Below, in pieces: positions 36,280 to 48,153 of a stretch of 64,000 nucleotides of DNA. The stretch comes from Hemileia vastatrix (lineage: Eukaryota; Basidiomycota; Pucciniomycetes; Pucciniales; Zaghouaniaceae). Position 1 is the stretch's first letter, and the number at the start of each line of letters is the position of its first letter. The notes under the pieces are model-generated. The model did not search any database. It was not told the origin of the DNA and saw only the letters and a program-made list of their open reading frames with translations. Location of the stretch: positions 6,829,001 to 6,893,000 of the forward strand of contig JASXTE010000012.1 of NCBI GenBank assembly GCA_030280995.1. The letters are read 5' to 3'. The position numbers and the translations under genes were made by a program.

Positions 36280-38298
36280 ATGATGGAAAATAGTGGTAAA
36301 GGTGTAGGAAAGTCAGATGTTAAATTAGACAAAGGAATGGAGGGTAAAAATTTAAAAATAAATACTAAAAATTATATTTAAACATATTTTGTTTCTGATT
36401 CTGATGATGAAGAAATTTATGATGAACAATTATCTGATGGTGAATCAAGAAGATATCTAACTCCATAAGTCAAAGTGGATGTCAATTCAGTTAAGTATAA
36501 GAAGGTAGCTAATAAGGTCAGACCAATTAATGAGCTTCTTCCAGCTGAATTGAACATACCCTTGAAAAGAAAAAAATTATTAAGATATCCTCCTGACTGT
36601 CCTTTAGTCAAGAACCTGCCTGGATTTTCTGAAACATCAAGAATGACTTTTGAGAGATTGGGTGTTGTTAATTTTGTACCTGAAGATTGGTTATCAGGTG
36701 AAGAGAAGAAGTTGTTCTTGGATGTGATGGTAAAAAGGGAATAGGCCATTGCTTTTGTTGAAGAAGAGAGGGGTATTTTGAAGTATTATTATGGGGAGCC
36801 TTACAAGATTTCTGTTTCCTGTCATGTGTTAATAATTAAACTAATAAGTTAATTGGACTCAAGGACACAGGGACACAGGACAGAAGGACTTGGGAAAATG
36901 TGGGACAATAGGGATATTTTACCTGTTATTAATTAAACTAATAAGTTAATTGGACTCAAGGACAGAGGGACACAGGACAGAAGGACTTGGGACAATTTGG
37001 GACAAGAGAGATCTAAGAGAGAATAACGAGAAATTAAAATAAGGAATCATTATAAATAATGATAAAGGAAGGAAAAAATTGGATCACATTGCTGTAGAAG
37101 AGAACACACATTTTACCTGTTAATAATTAAACTAATAATTTAATTGGACTCAAGGACAGAGGGACGCGGGACAGAAGGACTTGGGACAATTTTGGACAAG
37201 AGAGACCTAAGAGAGAATGATGAGAAAAGAGAATAAGGAAACATTTTAAATAATGATAAAGGAAGGAAAAGATTGGATGGGGAACTCATAGTAGAGCCTC
37301 CATCCTTATAGATAATAATGATATACTCAAGTTAGGTTAAAGAAAAAGAACAAATGCTGTATTAATATATATAAGTCATGCAATAAAAATAAAGTTATGG
37401 AAATAGTATTTGTATTAAGTAGTAGATGGAAGTGCGAAGGACAACAGTCTATATCAACATCATGAACCATGGCAGCAAAAACCAATTCCTATTCCTGAAG
37501 AATTAAAAGACAATTATGTTGAAGTCATTAGAGAAATAATTCAAACTGGATTATATGAGCAGCCTTCTTTAAGTTATTCTAGTCCATTTTTCTGTATTAA
37601 GAAAGCTAATGGCAAGCTCAGGTTAGCTCATGATCCTAGGGAATTAAATAGGGACACAATAAAAGATTCTGGAATACCACCTAGTGAAGAGGAGTTTGTG
37701 GACATGTTTTCTGGAAGAGTGTGTTATGGTTTGGGAGATATTATGGCATGATATGATAAGAGAGAATTACATCCTGATTCTAGGCCTCTCACTACTTTTG
37801 ACACTCCACTTAGAAAATTACAGCTGATAAGATTACCTCAAGGTGAAACAAATTCAATTACTGTATATCAAGCTTAGATGGCTTGGATTCATCAAGATAA
37901 AATTCCACAATATTCCAGTATATTTATTGATGATGGTGGAATTAAAGTTCCTAAAACAGATTATGATAATGTGGTGTTGAAAGATTGCTTCCAGGGAGTT
38001 TCTGTCCCAAATAGATAAAGCTGGTTATATTAGACCAGTCAGGTATAAATCTGTAGCTTTCACTGAGGTGAAAAAAAGATATTCTCAGCCAAAATTGGAA
38101 CTCTGTGAAGTGGCAAAATTTTAAAGAAACTTCAATATGTTTTATGGGGGCAACACTTCAAATTACAAGTGGATTCCAAATCTTTAATTCAACTGATATA
38201 TTCCCCATGTCTACCAAATGCTACCATGACCAGATGGGTAGCTTTTATTCAACATTTATCTTTTGATTTAGTTCACAAGCCTAGAAAGACATTCACTA
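36280..38298 (+). pseudogene. Gypsy W pre-RT region, reverse transcriptase and RNase H
   Basis: The open part 36475-36744 (KVRPINELLPAELNIPLK, RYPPDCPLVKNLPGF, FERLGVVNFVPEDWLSG) matches the conserved region upstream of RT in this lineage. After an insert, HHEPWQQKPIPIPEELKD starts the RT. It continues with CIKKANGKLRLAHDPRELNR, CYGLGDIMAWYDKRELHPD (after changing one stop), RLPQGETNSITVYQ and the active-site-like FIDDGGIKV. The RNase H end reads VDSKSLIQLIYSPCLPNATM and ends at KTFT, where the CACTA-like element begins. Confidence 0.82.
36815..37450. repeat. Insert of ~3 tandem units in gypsy W
   Basis: A unit containing TTAATTGGACTCAAGGACA, GGGACACAGGACAGAAGGAC and later AATAATGATAAAGGAAGGAA occurs near 36829 (partial), 36927 and 37127. 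The block interrupts the conserved coding order between the pre-RT region and RT. Its left edge TGTCATGTG and right edge GGACAACA suggest an LTR-like insertion, but no target duplication is clear. Confidence 0.6.
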
Positions 38299-38939
38299 CA
38301 CAGGAGAAAAAATGAGTGAGCTAGATGTCTAGTTTTTTTTGTCCCTGTTCAAGCCCTGGTTGTGATTCTTCTCAATACCTTGGAGTGACCTTGCATGAGC
38401 CATTCCCCCCATTCAATGTTTATAAAAACTCACTTTTTTGCTTATCCACTTTCCCCCTTCTTTCCATTCTCCCTTTATTTCTTATTGTATCATTTTTTTC
38501 TTCCCATTTTTTTACTTTTTCATTCCTCTTTTTCTCATTTTTCCTCTAACTGCTTACCATTTTTCTTTCTTGGCTTGTTCTTTAGCACACAAAGCACTTT
38601 AACTACATATCTTCTTACATCTTTAAAATATAGGGATTCATTCTTTTTGAAAAAAGGCTTAAATCACAAAATGACACTATTTAAATTTTTCCTTTAATGT
38701 TGTATTTTAGAAATAATAGTTGGATGTACATATGTGGTGAGAAAAAATGAGCAATTAAAAAGAGAAATGATTAAAAAAAGAAAAAAAGACAGATTACCCC
38801 ACAGTTTTTATGATGTGTACTAGGGGAAAATTATGTTATGTTTGCATCACAGTTTACAAAGTCCTACAAAAAATTTAATATTAAAGATAAATTAATGCAA
38901 TAAAATGAAACCATTTACAGGACACTATGTCTTGTTATT

Positions 38940-39300
38940 CTATTTTTTGGCAGAAGATCCCTAATCAAAGCACAAATGTGCAAAAACAATACCCCTCCAC
39001 AATGTATTGAAGAAAAGGAAAAAATTACCAGATCTAAGTGGCCCAGTAATCAATGCAGTGACAGTCACTCACCATTATAATAATGAAAGGCAAATGGAGT
39101 TGAAGATGGTGTAAAGGAGTGTAAATCTTGAGAAATCTCAGCTTCAATCAAAACTCTACTATGTTAACTAAGTGTTAATACTACACACAGTGCTTTTCTC
39201 ACTACTTCTCCAAATTTTTTATTATCCAAAACTATACTCAAGAGTGAAAATTTGTGAAGGAGAATGAATGATTTTGCTTTCCAGTCTTAATTATGCAATA
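38940..39300. repeat. Outer direct copy of the fold-back arm end
   Basis: TTGGCAGAAGATCCCTAATC, GTGGCCCAGTAATCAA and AGTCTTAATTATGCAATATG recur in the same order at 39483-39810 and, inverted, at 40540-40892. So the arm's outer part is present three times in this element. Confidence 0.8.
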
Positions 39301-39302
39301 TG

Positions 39303-41076
39303 CATGAGCTGGATTTTTATTTATTATCAAAAGGTAGAACAGTTGTAATTAATATTTTATTTGAGCTACTCTTAGACTATTAATAAAAGAGAAACCAGCA
39401 ACAAAAAAAATTAACTAGAACAGATGGCTTGTGCCCTCAAGCTGGGTTGATTTTTATGATTGTTAATTTCAAAATTTCTTTGTTTTGGCAGGAGATCCCT
39501 ACTTAAAGCACAAATGCGCAAAAACAACACCCCTTCCCTATGTATTGAAGAATTTGGACAAAATTTCTTGATCTAAGTGGCCCAGTAATCAATTCAGTGA
39601 CAGTCACTCCCCATTATGATGATGAAAGGAAACTGGAGTTGAAGCTGGTGTAAAGGAGCATATAGCTTGAACAATCTCATCTTCAACTGAGACCACAGTA
39701 TTTCTCTCACTACTTGTCCAAATTTTTTATTCTCCAAAAATATACTCAAAAGTGAAAATTTGTGAAGGAGAATGAACACTTTTGCTTGCCAGTCTTAATT
39801 ATGCAATATGCAAATCAACACTGAATATCATTTTTTTGATACTGTTGATGTTATATTTTTAACAACAAATTAAGAATTAAGTAAACACTATTTTGTAACT
39901 CCAATAAATAAAAAAGTTAATATAATAATTGAAAAACCAATGAGCTGTTCAGATTGAAAATCTAAGTAAAATTGGCTAAGTTATAGCCATTTCATCCTAA
40001 CATGTGATTTTTACTAAGAAGTGCTATATCTCACTCAAATTTCAAGCTACAATAATAATTTCAGGATATAGAAAGCTTCATATAGTTATTCCAAATACAA
40101 AGAGATATTCATATTTAAAATCAAAGCAAAATTGGTCAAGTTGTGACATATAGTGAGATGTGGCACTTAATGAAAGTCACATGTTTTGTTGAAATGGATA
40201 TAACTTAGCCAATTTTACTTAGACTCTCAATATTATTATCTCATTGAATTTTTAATCACTATATGAAGCTTTCTATATCTTGAAATTATTATTGTAGCTT
40301 GAAATTTGAGCAAGATATAGCTCTTCTTAGTGAAAATCACATGTCAGGTTGAAATGGCTATAACTTAGCCAATTTTACTTAGATTTTCAATATTAATAGC
40401 TCATTAGTTTTTCAATTATTATATTAACTAATCTATCTATTGGAATTACAAAATAGTTTTTACTTAATTCTTGATTTGTTGTTGAAAATATTATATCAAC
40501 AGTATCAAAAAAAAGGATATTAAATATTGATTTTCATATTGCATAATTAAGACTGGCAAGCAAAATTTTTCATTCTCCTTGACAAATTTTCACTTCTGAG
40601 TATAGTTTTGGAGAGTAAAAAATTTGGACAAGTAGTGAGAAAAATACTGTGCATTGCTTTTAACACTTAGCCAACATAGTAGAGTCTCAGTTGAAGCTGA
40701 GATTGTTCAAGCTATACACTCCTTTACACCAGCTTCAACTCCAGTTGCCTTTCATCACCATAATGGTGAGCAACTATCACTGAATTGATTACTGGGCCAC
40801 TTAGATCAAGAAATTTTGTCCAAATTCTTCAATACATAGGGAAGGGGTGTTGTTTTTGCGCATTTGTGCTTTAAGTAGGGATCTCCTGGGAAAAAAAAAA
40901 GAAATTTTGAAATTAACAATCATAAAAATAAATTCAGCTTGAGAACACAAGCCATCTGTGCTAGTTAATATTTTTTGCTACTGAATTTTCTTTTAATAAT
41001 AATCTAAGAGTAACTCAAATAAAACATTAAAGACAGCTATTCTACCTATTGATAATAAATCAAAATCTAGCTCAAC
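39303..41076. repeat. Giant imperfect palindrome (fold-back), arms ~0.85-0.9 kb
   Basis: The left arm 39303 to about 40150 and the right arm about 40185 to 41076 are reverse complements with roughly one mismatch in ten and small indels. Markers: GGAGATCCCTACTTAAAGCA (39492) against TGCTTTAAGTAGGGATCTCC (40868), and CAAGCTACAATAATAATTTC (40046) against GAAATTATTATTGTAGCTTG (40281). The spacer is about 35 bases. RNA or single-stranded DNA from here would form a very long hairpin. Confidence 0.88.
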
Positions 41077-41202
41077 TTTAAAAAATCTTAAGCAAAAAAA
41101 TGTTGAGGAATATGGAAAAATAAGAAAATTTCAAAAAACTGTTCACTCATCCTCAGAAGTCTGAAGGCTAAGACAAAAAAGGTTTCAAAGAACTTTATAT
41201 CA

Positions 41203-41410
41203 AAACAAGAATCGTGTGAGTATTTCTCACAAGCCTTTTATCTATGAGTGCACTACCAACCTAAAAATAGTTTAAGGCCACTCATAAGTGAAATGCATTA
41301 CATAATACAACTATAAGAGAGAAGTACCTTTATATAAAAAAAGAGTCTTGTGAGTATTTTTCACAAGCCTTAAATCTATTAGTGCACTACCAACCTAATG
41401 ATAGTGCAAT
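41203..41410. repeat. Two direct copies of a ~70-base unit
   Basis: Copies at 41203-41275 and 41338-41405 share TGTGAGTATTT, TCACAAGCCTT and AGTGCACTACCAACCTAA. They lie inside the CACTA-like element, right of the fold-back. Confidence 0.8.
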
Positions 41411-41580
41411 CAATACAACAATTAGATATATATATTTTAAAGGAGAAGAAGAAGGAAGATACTTCAACTAACAATAGATTAAGGCTACTGGGGATATAAA
41501 ATGATGAGTATCACTTTATATACCCAGAAGGTCTATGCTCTATTGTTAGGTTCTGTGTAACACATTCAATCACCAAAATA

Positions 41581-41792
41581 AATATAATCTATCAAAACAC
41601 CTAAAACATCTAAAAGAAGAATCTGAGGATGAGTGGTCCTTGAAAGGGAAGGAAAAGGAAGATGATGTTTATTCAAATAAATCAAGTCCTTTATTGTGTT
41701 TTCCATCTGCTGAAGAATTAGAAAATAAGGAAGTTGGTCACAAATCAGATTCTGATGATATGATTTGGCAAAAAAGTGCTAGACAACAATAA
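41581..41792 (+). pseudogene. Unrecognised acidic coding-like remnant in the CACTA-like element
   Basis: A frame ending at TAA 41790 contains KHLKEESEDEWSLKGKEKED, SSPLLCFPSAEELENKEVG and SDSDDMIWQKSARQQ. Codon use and composition look protein-coding, but I recognise no family. It could be a scrap of a captured host gene, of the missing transposase, or of gypsy gag. It is not W sequence in the expected order. Confidence 0.35.
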
Positions 41793-42064
41793 GCTTACAA
41801 TCATGCTAGAGATAAAGATGGAAGATAGAAGAAGTGGAATGATTTAGTGAATGATACAAAGGGGAAGTTATGAAATGCAACACTGAATGGTAGAAATAAG
41901 GGGGAAGTCATGAAAAGAACTAAAAAAAGATTGTGAGGTGTCATGGGGAAAAGTAAATGGAATTGGGCTCAGACAGGGTCATTACCAGAATCACACACAG
42001 GTTGACAACCAGAAACCAAAAAAACAACTAAACATCTGGTTCACTGATTTTTTCTCCTGTGCTA

Positions 42065-44050
42065 TGCCAGATGGCTTATTAAGGAGACCACCCACTGAAG
42101 AGGATTCTGACTCAGAAGAACTTGACAAAGATATACCTGTAATCAAGGCCAGCATAAAAGGTGCTGAAGACTTTGTTTACCTCACCAATTAGGTTAATTT
42201 GGCTGGTTCAATAATTTTAAATAATGACAATGACTAGCTCCACCATGAGGATAAACTGGCTAAATATAAACAATATGGTTAAATATGTGCTTTGGGAGTT
42301 TGATGAGGGTGTAGATAAATTTGGTAAAAAAGAGGATGGAGATGTTTTGATATATTATGATGAGGATGGTGAAGCTGTGTGGGATAGTATAAATATTGTA
42401 AATGGTGTATATGTTGGATTATTAGAAAATTTGGTTAAAGAGAGGTTTGCAGTCTGTAAAAATTTAGTTAAAAGGAGGTTGGACAAAGAATAGGTTGTTG
42501 ATGCTGAAAGGGGTGTAAAAGTGATAGAAGAAAATAGGGTTATTAAAAGGTTGGAAAGTTCAAAGGTGAAAAATTAAAAGTCTTTTATGATAAATTATCA
42601 AAGTAAAGGTTTAAAATTATTGGCTCATTCATGGGCAAGTGATTTAGGTGATAGGGAAGTTCCCATTGATATCATATTAATAGAATCTCAAGATGGATTC
42701 TGGGGACAGACAGGATTCTATTTTAAGATATTATATTTTTTAACTTTAGAAAGGCTAGATTATTGTGATAATGATGAATGGGTAGCTATCAAAAGGAAGT
42801 AATCAGCATTTTATCTATCTGAAAGAAAATTGATGAAGAAGAGGTATCAAAATCCTCAAATTGTTATTACTCAGAGAAAAGGGCAAGAGTTGGTTATGAA
42901 ATCACTGCATAAAGATCTTGGGCATAGAGAAGTTGGTGAATCTTATAGACAAATTTCTGATAGATTTTGATGGCTTGGAAAGAATTTGGCTGTTAAACAA
43001 TGGGTTAAGTCATGTAATAAATTTCAAAGAAGGAGCTATTTAAGGCCAAAAGAACCTGGAGATGCAACTGGGGAAAACACTCTTATTGATAGGGTTAGTT
43101 TGGATGCTGTTCATATTGAATAGGGTAAATATAAATATTTAATTTTAGCCAGAGATGCTTTATCTGGTTGGGTAGAGGAAGAGCCTCTAATTAATTTTAA
43201 TGCCAAAAATGTGGCAGATTCTTTGATGAAGGATTGGGAGTATAAGTATGGATTGATGAAGTTGATGACTGTTAATGGAGGTTCTGAATTTGGGGCAGAT
43301 TTTAGGGAGGCTATATCAAAATTTGGATCAAAGGTGAGGGTAGAAACCCCTTATTATCCTGAAGCAGAAAGAATGGTAGAAAGGGGAAATTAAGTTATTA
43401 AAGATTCTTTGGTTAAAATGTGTGAAACAAGTGATGAAAAGTGGAGGCACTATTTAACATTAGTTATATTTGCTTAAAGAATCACTTCCAAAAGGACAAC
43501 TGGATATTCACCTTAAAAACAAGATTTTAGTCAGAAAGCAGTTTTACAAGTTGATCAAGAGGCTGAATTATATCTTGGAGTAGATTGGGACACTGTAAAA
43601 AATACTGAAGAATTATTATGTGCAAGAATGATTCAGTTAGAAAAGAAGGAAGAAAAATTGGAGAAGGCATAATTTACGATGATGAACATTGTAAATCAGT
43701 CAGTCAGATATTGGAATGAGAGGTTTTCTCATGGACTAAGGAAAACTTTCAAAACTGGAGATATGGTTTTGGTGTAAAATATGATTTTGGAAAGTCAGTT
43801 GGGGAAGATGTTTTCTGATAGGTGGAATGGGCCATACAGAGTCAAAGATCAAGTATCTGGTTGTTCATAAGTGTTAGAAGAGTTGGATAGAGTTTTTATG
43901 AAAAAAAGGGTAGCTGCTGATAAAGTAAAGTGGTTCTATCCTAGGGGCACCAGGTGTGCCAAAGAATAGCTCAGAAATGAGGATAAACTATCTACTATTG
44001 TTACAAAGTCTAACTCCAAAATGAGGATAAACTACTTACCATCATTATGA
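42065..44050 (+). pseudogene. Gypsy W RNase H end, integrase and C-terminal domain
   Basis: Directly after the CACTA-like element the frame resumes with MPDGLLRRPPTEEDSDSEEL. With stops removed it then shows an acidic spacer, an integrase zinc-finger-like part (LHKDLGHREVGESYRQISD, WVKSCNKFQRRSY), and the core (SLDAVHIEGKYKYLILARDA, MKLMTVNGGSEFGADF, YYPEAERMVERGN). In the core the second Asp box reads VNGGSEF instead of SDGGSEF. The SH3-like end is FKTGDMVLV and SDRWNGPYRVKDQVSG. Stops occur every few dozen codons. Confidence 0.8.
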
Positions 44051-46080
44051 AGAAACCAATCATTAAAGTTCTATGTCAAATTTTTTATGCAGAAGATTTG
44101 TGTAGGACTTTAATTATTTTTGGTAGAAGTGTTCACAGGGGAACCTTCTACATTAAATATTGGCAAGTTTGGGGGTAATTGATGGGCTGGCTGCCTTATA
44201 CACAATAACCCCAAAATTTTTGTTACCATAGTTTCCCACTTTCTAGTTAAATCCTGGCTTTGTTTCTGTTATATAGGTGGTCCTCTAAGACTATAAACTG
44301 GATCACTACAGCTTCACAACAAATACACTCATTCAAAGCCGTATTCAATATTTATTTTTTAAGTTTATTTTTGTTTTTTGAAATTTTATGTTTAGTTTTT
44401 TTTATTTTTGAATTTTATTTTCATTTTAAATTTTATTATTAATTAATAAGTTCAGGTATAATTCTCACTGGTAGTCCCCAATAATTTTTGCAAATTGGAG
44501 GGAGACCACCCAGTGATCATTTTTCTATTTTGTTATTTATGCTTTCCAAAATTTCCAAAAATTATTTATGTTTATTTTAAATTTCTTTCTTGGGTACCCC
44601 AAAATCAAGGTGCACTTGGATGTGAGTGCAATCTCAGGGGTACGGCTCATGAAATGGCTGGGGGGCTTCTTTTATATTTTTATATTTTTAATTTTTAATT
44701 TTTAAGGACATCTTTATATTTTAATTTTAGTTTTTAAATTTCAGAATATCTTTTAAATCTTTATTTTCATTTTTCAAAAAAAAGAAAAAAAACAAACTAA
44801 TAATATTTTAAATCTTTTATAATATATAAATTAAATTTTCTTTTTCTTATATTTATTTTCTTTTAATTATTTCATATATTTCATTATATTTTGAAATGGA
44901 AGACAGGGTTTACAGATGTTTGACAAATACTGAAATTTACCTCATTACTATCTGTTAGTCCTCCAAGAGCTAAACTGGCTGGTTTTCAGTAATTTTTTAA
45001 GATTTTAGCTTTATGCTTTTGGATCAGTTAGTCCATAAAGACTTAAAACTAAATATTAAAGAAGAAAATTTTAAGAGTATAAAATCAATGGAATTTTTGG
45101 TCCTCTATGACTTTAAGCTGGGAATTACTTTCTCTTTGGTCGACCAATACCTTAAACTGGTAAATCATTCTTTATATGGAAAATTTATGTAGGTATTTGC
45201 AGAAGGGTATACCACCAAGACTATAAACTGGAAATCAATTAAAAGTTTGGTTCCCCTAGAAATTTCAAAGGGGAATGTTAATATATTTGGATATTAATTC
45301 AATAATTTTTAACATATCACTATTTCATCAGTACTCATACTGATACACACTCATTGGACAACTCAATCTTTGATGGATATGGTGCAACTAAATTTAGGAA
45401 ATGAAGATTTAAAATGTCTAAAATTTATTTTATAATGAAAGAAATTTGAATATGTTAAAAAGTTTATTAATGAGGATTTTAAAGACTGGAAATAAAGATG
45501 CCAAGAAATTCTGGTAAATATGATAATTCTGACAAATTCATAAAGTGGATTAAAGGGCTGAAAATTTATTTGAATTTTGTGATGCTGAATTTTTTGATGC
45601 TTGATAGGAGTTGGATTATTAGTAGGTACCATTGGTAGAATATTTAGGTGGAAGCTTGGAGGACCTTATGGCAAGAATGGAACCAAAGTATTTGGCTCAG
45701 TGGGTAGCCCACTCTCTCATGCTGTGAAAAAGTAGATATTGGTATGGGGGATTTTGAAGGGATTCAAACCTTGCTCTCATTAGTGGAATTATCACAGGTA
45801 AAATACAGTTACTGCATGTTTAGCTTATTAAAAGTCAGGCAGAAAACTAATATCAACCAGACATTATATTTATCAACACTAAAGAACCAAATTTTAAAGA
45901 AGAGAAGATCAGTCAAAACAAATAATCTCTTTTAAATATTTCTACATCAGTGTCAAGACTTTGCATTAGTAATTCTCTCTTTATAATGTCTTCATGTTGA
46001 AGAAGATGAAGTAGAGAAGAATATGTGTTGATCAAATATTCAAAATTTAAGAATGGGGACATTCTTCATTGGAGGGAAGA
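44051..46080. other. Long non-coding 3' region of gypsy W
   Basis: About 2 kb between integrase and the 3' LTR lacks credible ORFs. A short motif resembling GACTATAAACTGG recurs (near 44288, 45217, and diverged at 44956, 45108, 45148), and AAATGAGGATAAACTA occurs at 43976 and 44018. Such long untranslated spacers are known in some fungal gypsy elements; no function can be assigned here. Confidence 0.5.
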
Positions 46081-47170
46081 TGTGGCAGTCTAAAGTTTAG
46101 TACAGCACTAAATAATATTTTTAAATTAATATGAAATTATCAAATTAAATATTAAAAAATCCAATCTAATTTAATATACTTTTATTATAAAATAAAGGGT
46201 TGTTTATTGCAAAAATGGTTATTTATACAAGTCCAAGAAGAAATAATTAATTAACACTCAAGAAATGCAAGTATAGGATAAAAATTCATGTAAATAAAAG
46301 CTAGGAGTCTCAAGAAACTTTAAAAACTTTCTTATATTTTTTTCTATTTTTTTATATTTTTAATAACTTTATAAAGTATTACTGATTATTTTGGATTTCT
46401 GATATTTTACTTAACTTTAATGATTTTTAGCTCAGTAAATATGGTTGCACAGCCTACCAAAATTTAATGTGAGGCTCCTTAGATGTAACCCTAACATCTT
46501 TAACTTGTTTATATGTTTTATTACATTTTAAAGGTTCTAAAAGAGTCTGGAAATCCATACAAGCTGTGTTGATTTCCAGACAAGTTCTGGAATGCTCTGG
46601 CTAGCGAAAGTTTGGCACATGACATACTATGCATATAAAGCCTGTAGACTCAAAATCAGAGGATCATCTATAATAATAAATCTTAAAAATTAACAAAAAC
46701 AAAGCATATAAACAACTACCATCATTAATTTTACATAACATTTTAAAAATTGTAATACCCTTATAAATATAACATTTTTTAATAAAATTTCATAAATTTT
46801 ATATAAAAACTCAAAAATATATTCTTATAGGGTACCATTGTAAAGGTCTCAACTTCAGAGATTAAAATTTAACATCTTTTTACATAAATAAAAGCTTTAT
46901 AAAAACATATATGATTCAATCATTTATATAAATTTTCTGAGTACAGCTTCATTGTTGTATTTCTTTCCCTCATAATAAAGAACACCTATTCTTCATCTCA
47001 AAACTGTCTTAATTAATTTTTCAACAAGTAATTTTAATATCTAGTAGAAGATTCAGCCTAGTTAATTGAGAACTCTTATTTTACTTAAAGGGACAGGATG
47101 TTCTTCTGTTTATCCAACTCCCTTAGATTCTACTTACAGCAAGGTAACTGTAACTGTCTTTCCACACCAC

Positions 47171-47788
47171 CCACTCAACTGGTTGCAGTACTTATAGAAT
47201 CAGAGTGATTTAGACTTTAAAGGATGTTAGAGAGGAAGAAGGAATCTAAACTAGGATAACTGTGCTAATATAAAATTTGAAGAAAGAAAGAAAACAAAAA
47301 AAACAACAAAAAAATAATTTCTGTATTGGTCAAATAAATGTACTTTTTTATCTAATTTGTAGGAATATAATAGAAACACCATGTAATATATTTCCTAAGA
47401 TCATATTCATGGTGTCTGATATTTTTTCCCCTGTCTCTACCCAATATAGATCTGCATTCTTTTTGTACAGTTCTTTTTTCACATTGAAAAACTCCCTTTT
47501 TATCTGTCATGTGTGTTGGTTCAATGATCTGTAAGTAGCCACTTTCACTGTATATTGATTTTAATATTTCAGTTAAACAGGTAGTTTATTATCTGTTGTT
47601 TCATTTGGACGGTGTTTGATCCACATGCCAATTCTTGTTTCAACCCCCATATCCATAAATTCTGTGTAGCTTGTTGATGCTGCCACATATCCCATTTGTT
47701 TTGAGTTCTAGTATAGTGGTATTTATTCAGGAGAAATATTTTTCCACCTGTTGAGCATTTGGCTTCCCCTCCCCAGTTGGATTTGGAG
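47171..47788 (-). pseudogene. Copia X RNase H
   Basis: The minus strand near 47690-47590 reads MGYVAASTSYTEFMDMGVET with IGMWIKH, the Glu-containing copia RNase H motif (normally AxSTxEAEYMA). Further down HHEYDLRKYITW matches the later KHIDLRYHFIRE position. The rest is strongly decayed. The 3' boundary is the polypurine tract of X, split by gypsy W. Confidence 0.65.
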
Positions 47789-48153
47789 AACAGTGGGAAA
47801 AATGGTGAAATACATTTCTAGTTCAGTTTTGTGATCCTATTCCATTCCTAGGTATATTTTTGTGACAAACAATTGAATTTCACCTGTTGATCCCATTGTA
47901 TTTTTTGCCTTTTGAAGAGGATTAAGGTGGTGTGGTGTGGGTGTACTAATAAGAGAAGGAAAGAGGAGGTGAAAATAGAATTTTTGGATGAATACATGAA
48001 GATGAGAGGACATGAGCCAAGGAGATGCCAATGTCAGAAAAGAAAAAAAATAAGGTGGGGTCAAACAGGGTCACTCCACAAATTAGACCCAGAGTCATAC
48101 CCTTCAGCTATAAACTGATATAGACATCTAGTTCAGGTATTTTTCCCCCTTTG
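47789..48153. mobile_element. CACTA-type MITE, family of the 3.76-kb element
   Basis: About 365 bases, with ends ACAGTGGGAAAAATGG and ATTTTTCCCCCTTTG and the subterminal TCTAGTTCAG box. It is inverted relative to 55303-55668 and shares its interior (for example TTTGTGGAGTGACCC on the minus strand, and GGAGATGCCAATGTCAGAAA). It lies between the RNase H and RT of copia X. Confidence 0.75.

Larger units (their letters stand above)
38299..42061. mobile_element. CACTA-like element in the RNase H of gypsy W
   Basis: Terminal inverted repeats CACAGGAGAAAAAATGAG and TTTTTTCTCCTGTG are flanked by the 3-bp duplication CTA (38296-38298, 42062-42064). Removing the element and one CTA restores the coding sequence TFTMPDG of the host RNase H. 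A subterminal palindrome (CTAGATGTCTAG) follows the left end. The 3763-base interior has no recognisable transposase: it holds a giant fold-back, short repeats and one acidic ORF remnant. It is therefore non-autonomous. Two short relatives are at 47789-48153 and 55303-55668. Confidence 0.88.
32855..47166 (+). mobile_element. Gypsy W, inserted in the polypurine tract of copia X
   Basis: LTRs 32855-34204 and 46081-47166 begin TGTGGCAGTCTAAAG and end CTTTCTACA / CTTTCCACA, with CCAC on both sides (32851-32854, 47167-47170). The left LTR is longer because of a small CACTA MITE. Internally the element has gag, a pre-RT region, RT, RNase H and integrase on the plus strand, typical of a large basidiomycete gypsy lineage with FIDDGG in place of YXDD. 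It is disrupted by a repeat insert (36815-37450) and a 3.76-kb CACTA-like element (38299-42061), plus dozens of stops. Confidence 0.88.

Noticed and set aside
38325..38697. Plus-strand frames with hydrophobic, Ser/Phe-rich translation
   Set aside because: T-rich low-complexity DNA at the left end of the CACTA-like element; two overlapping frames look equally open.
47912..48118. Basic protein-like frame also found at 55338-55580 on the other strand
   Set aside because: The shared sequence is explained by two copies of a CACTA-type MITE, not by a conserved gene.
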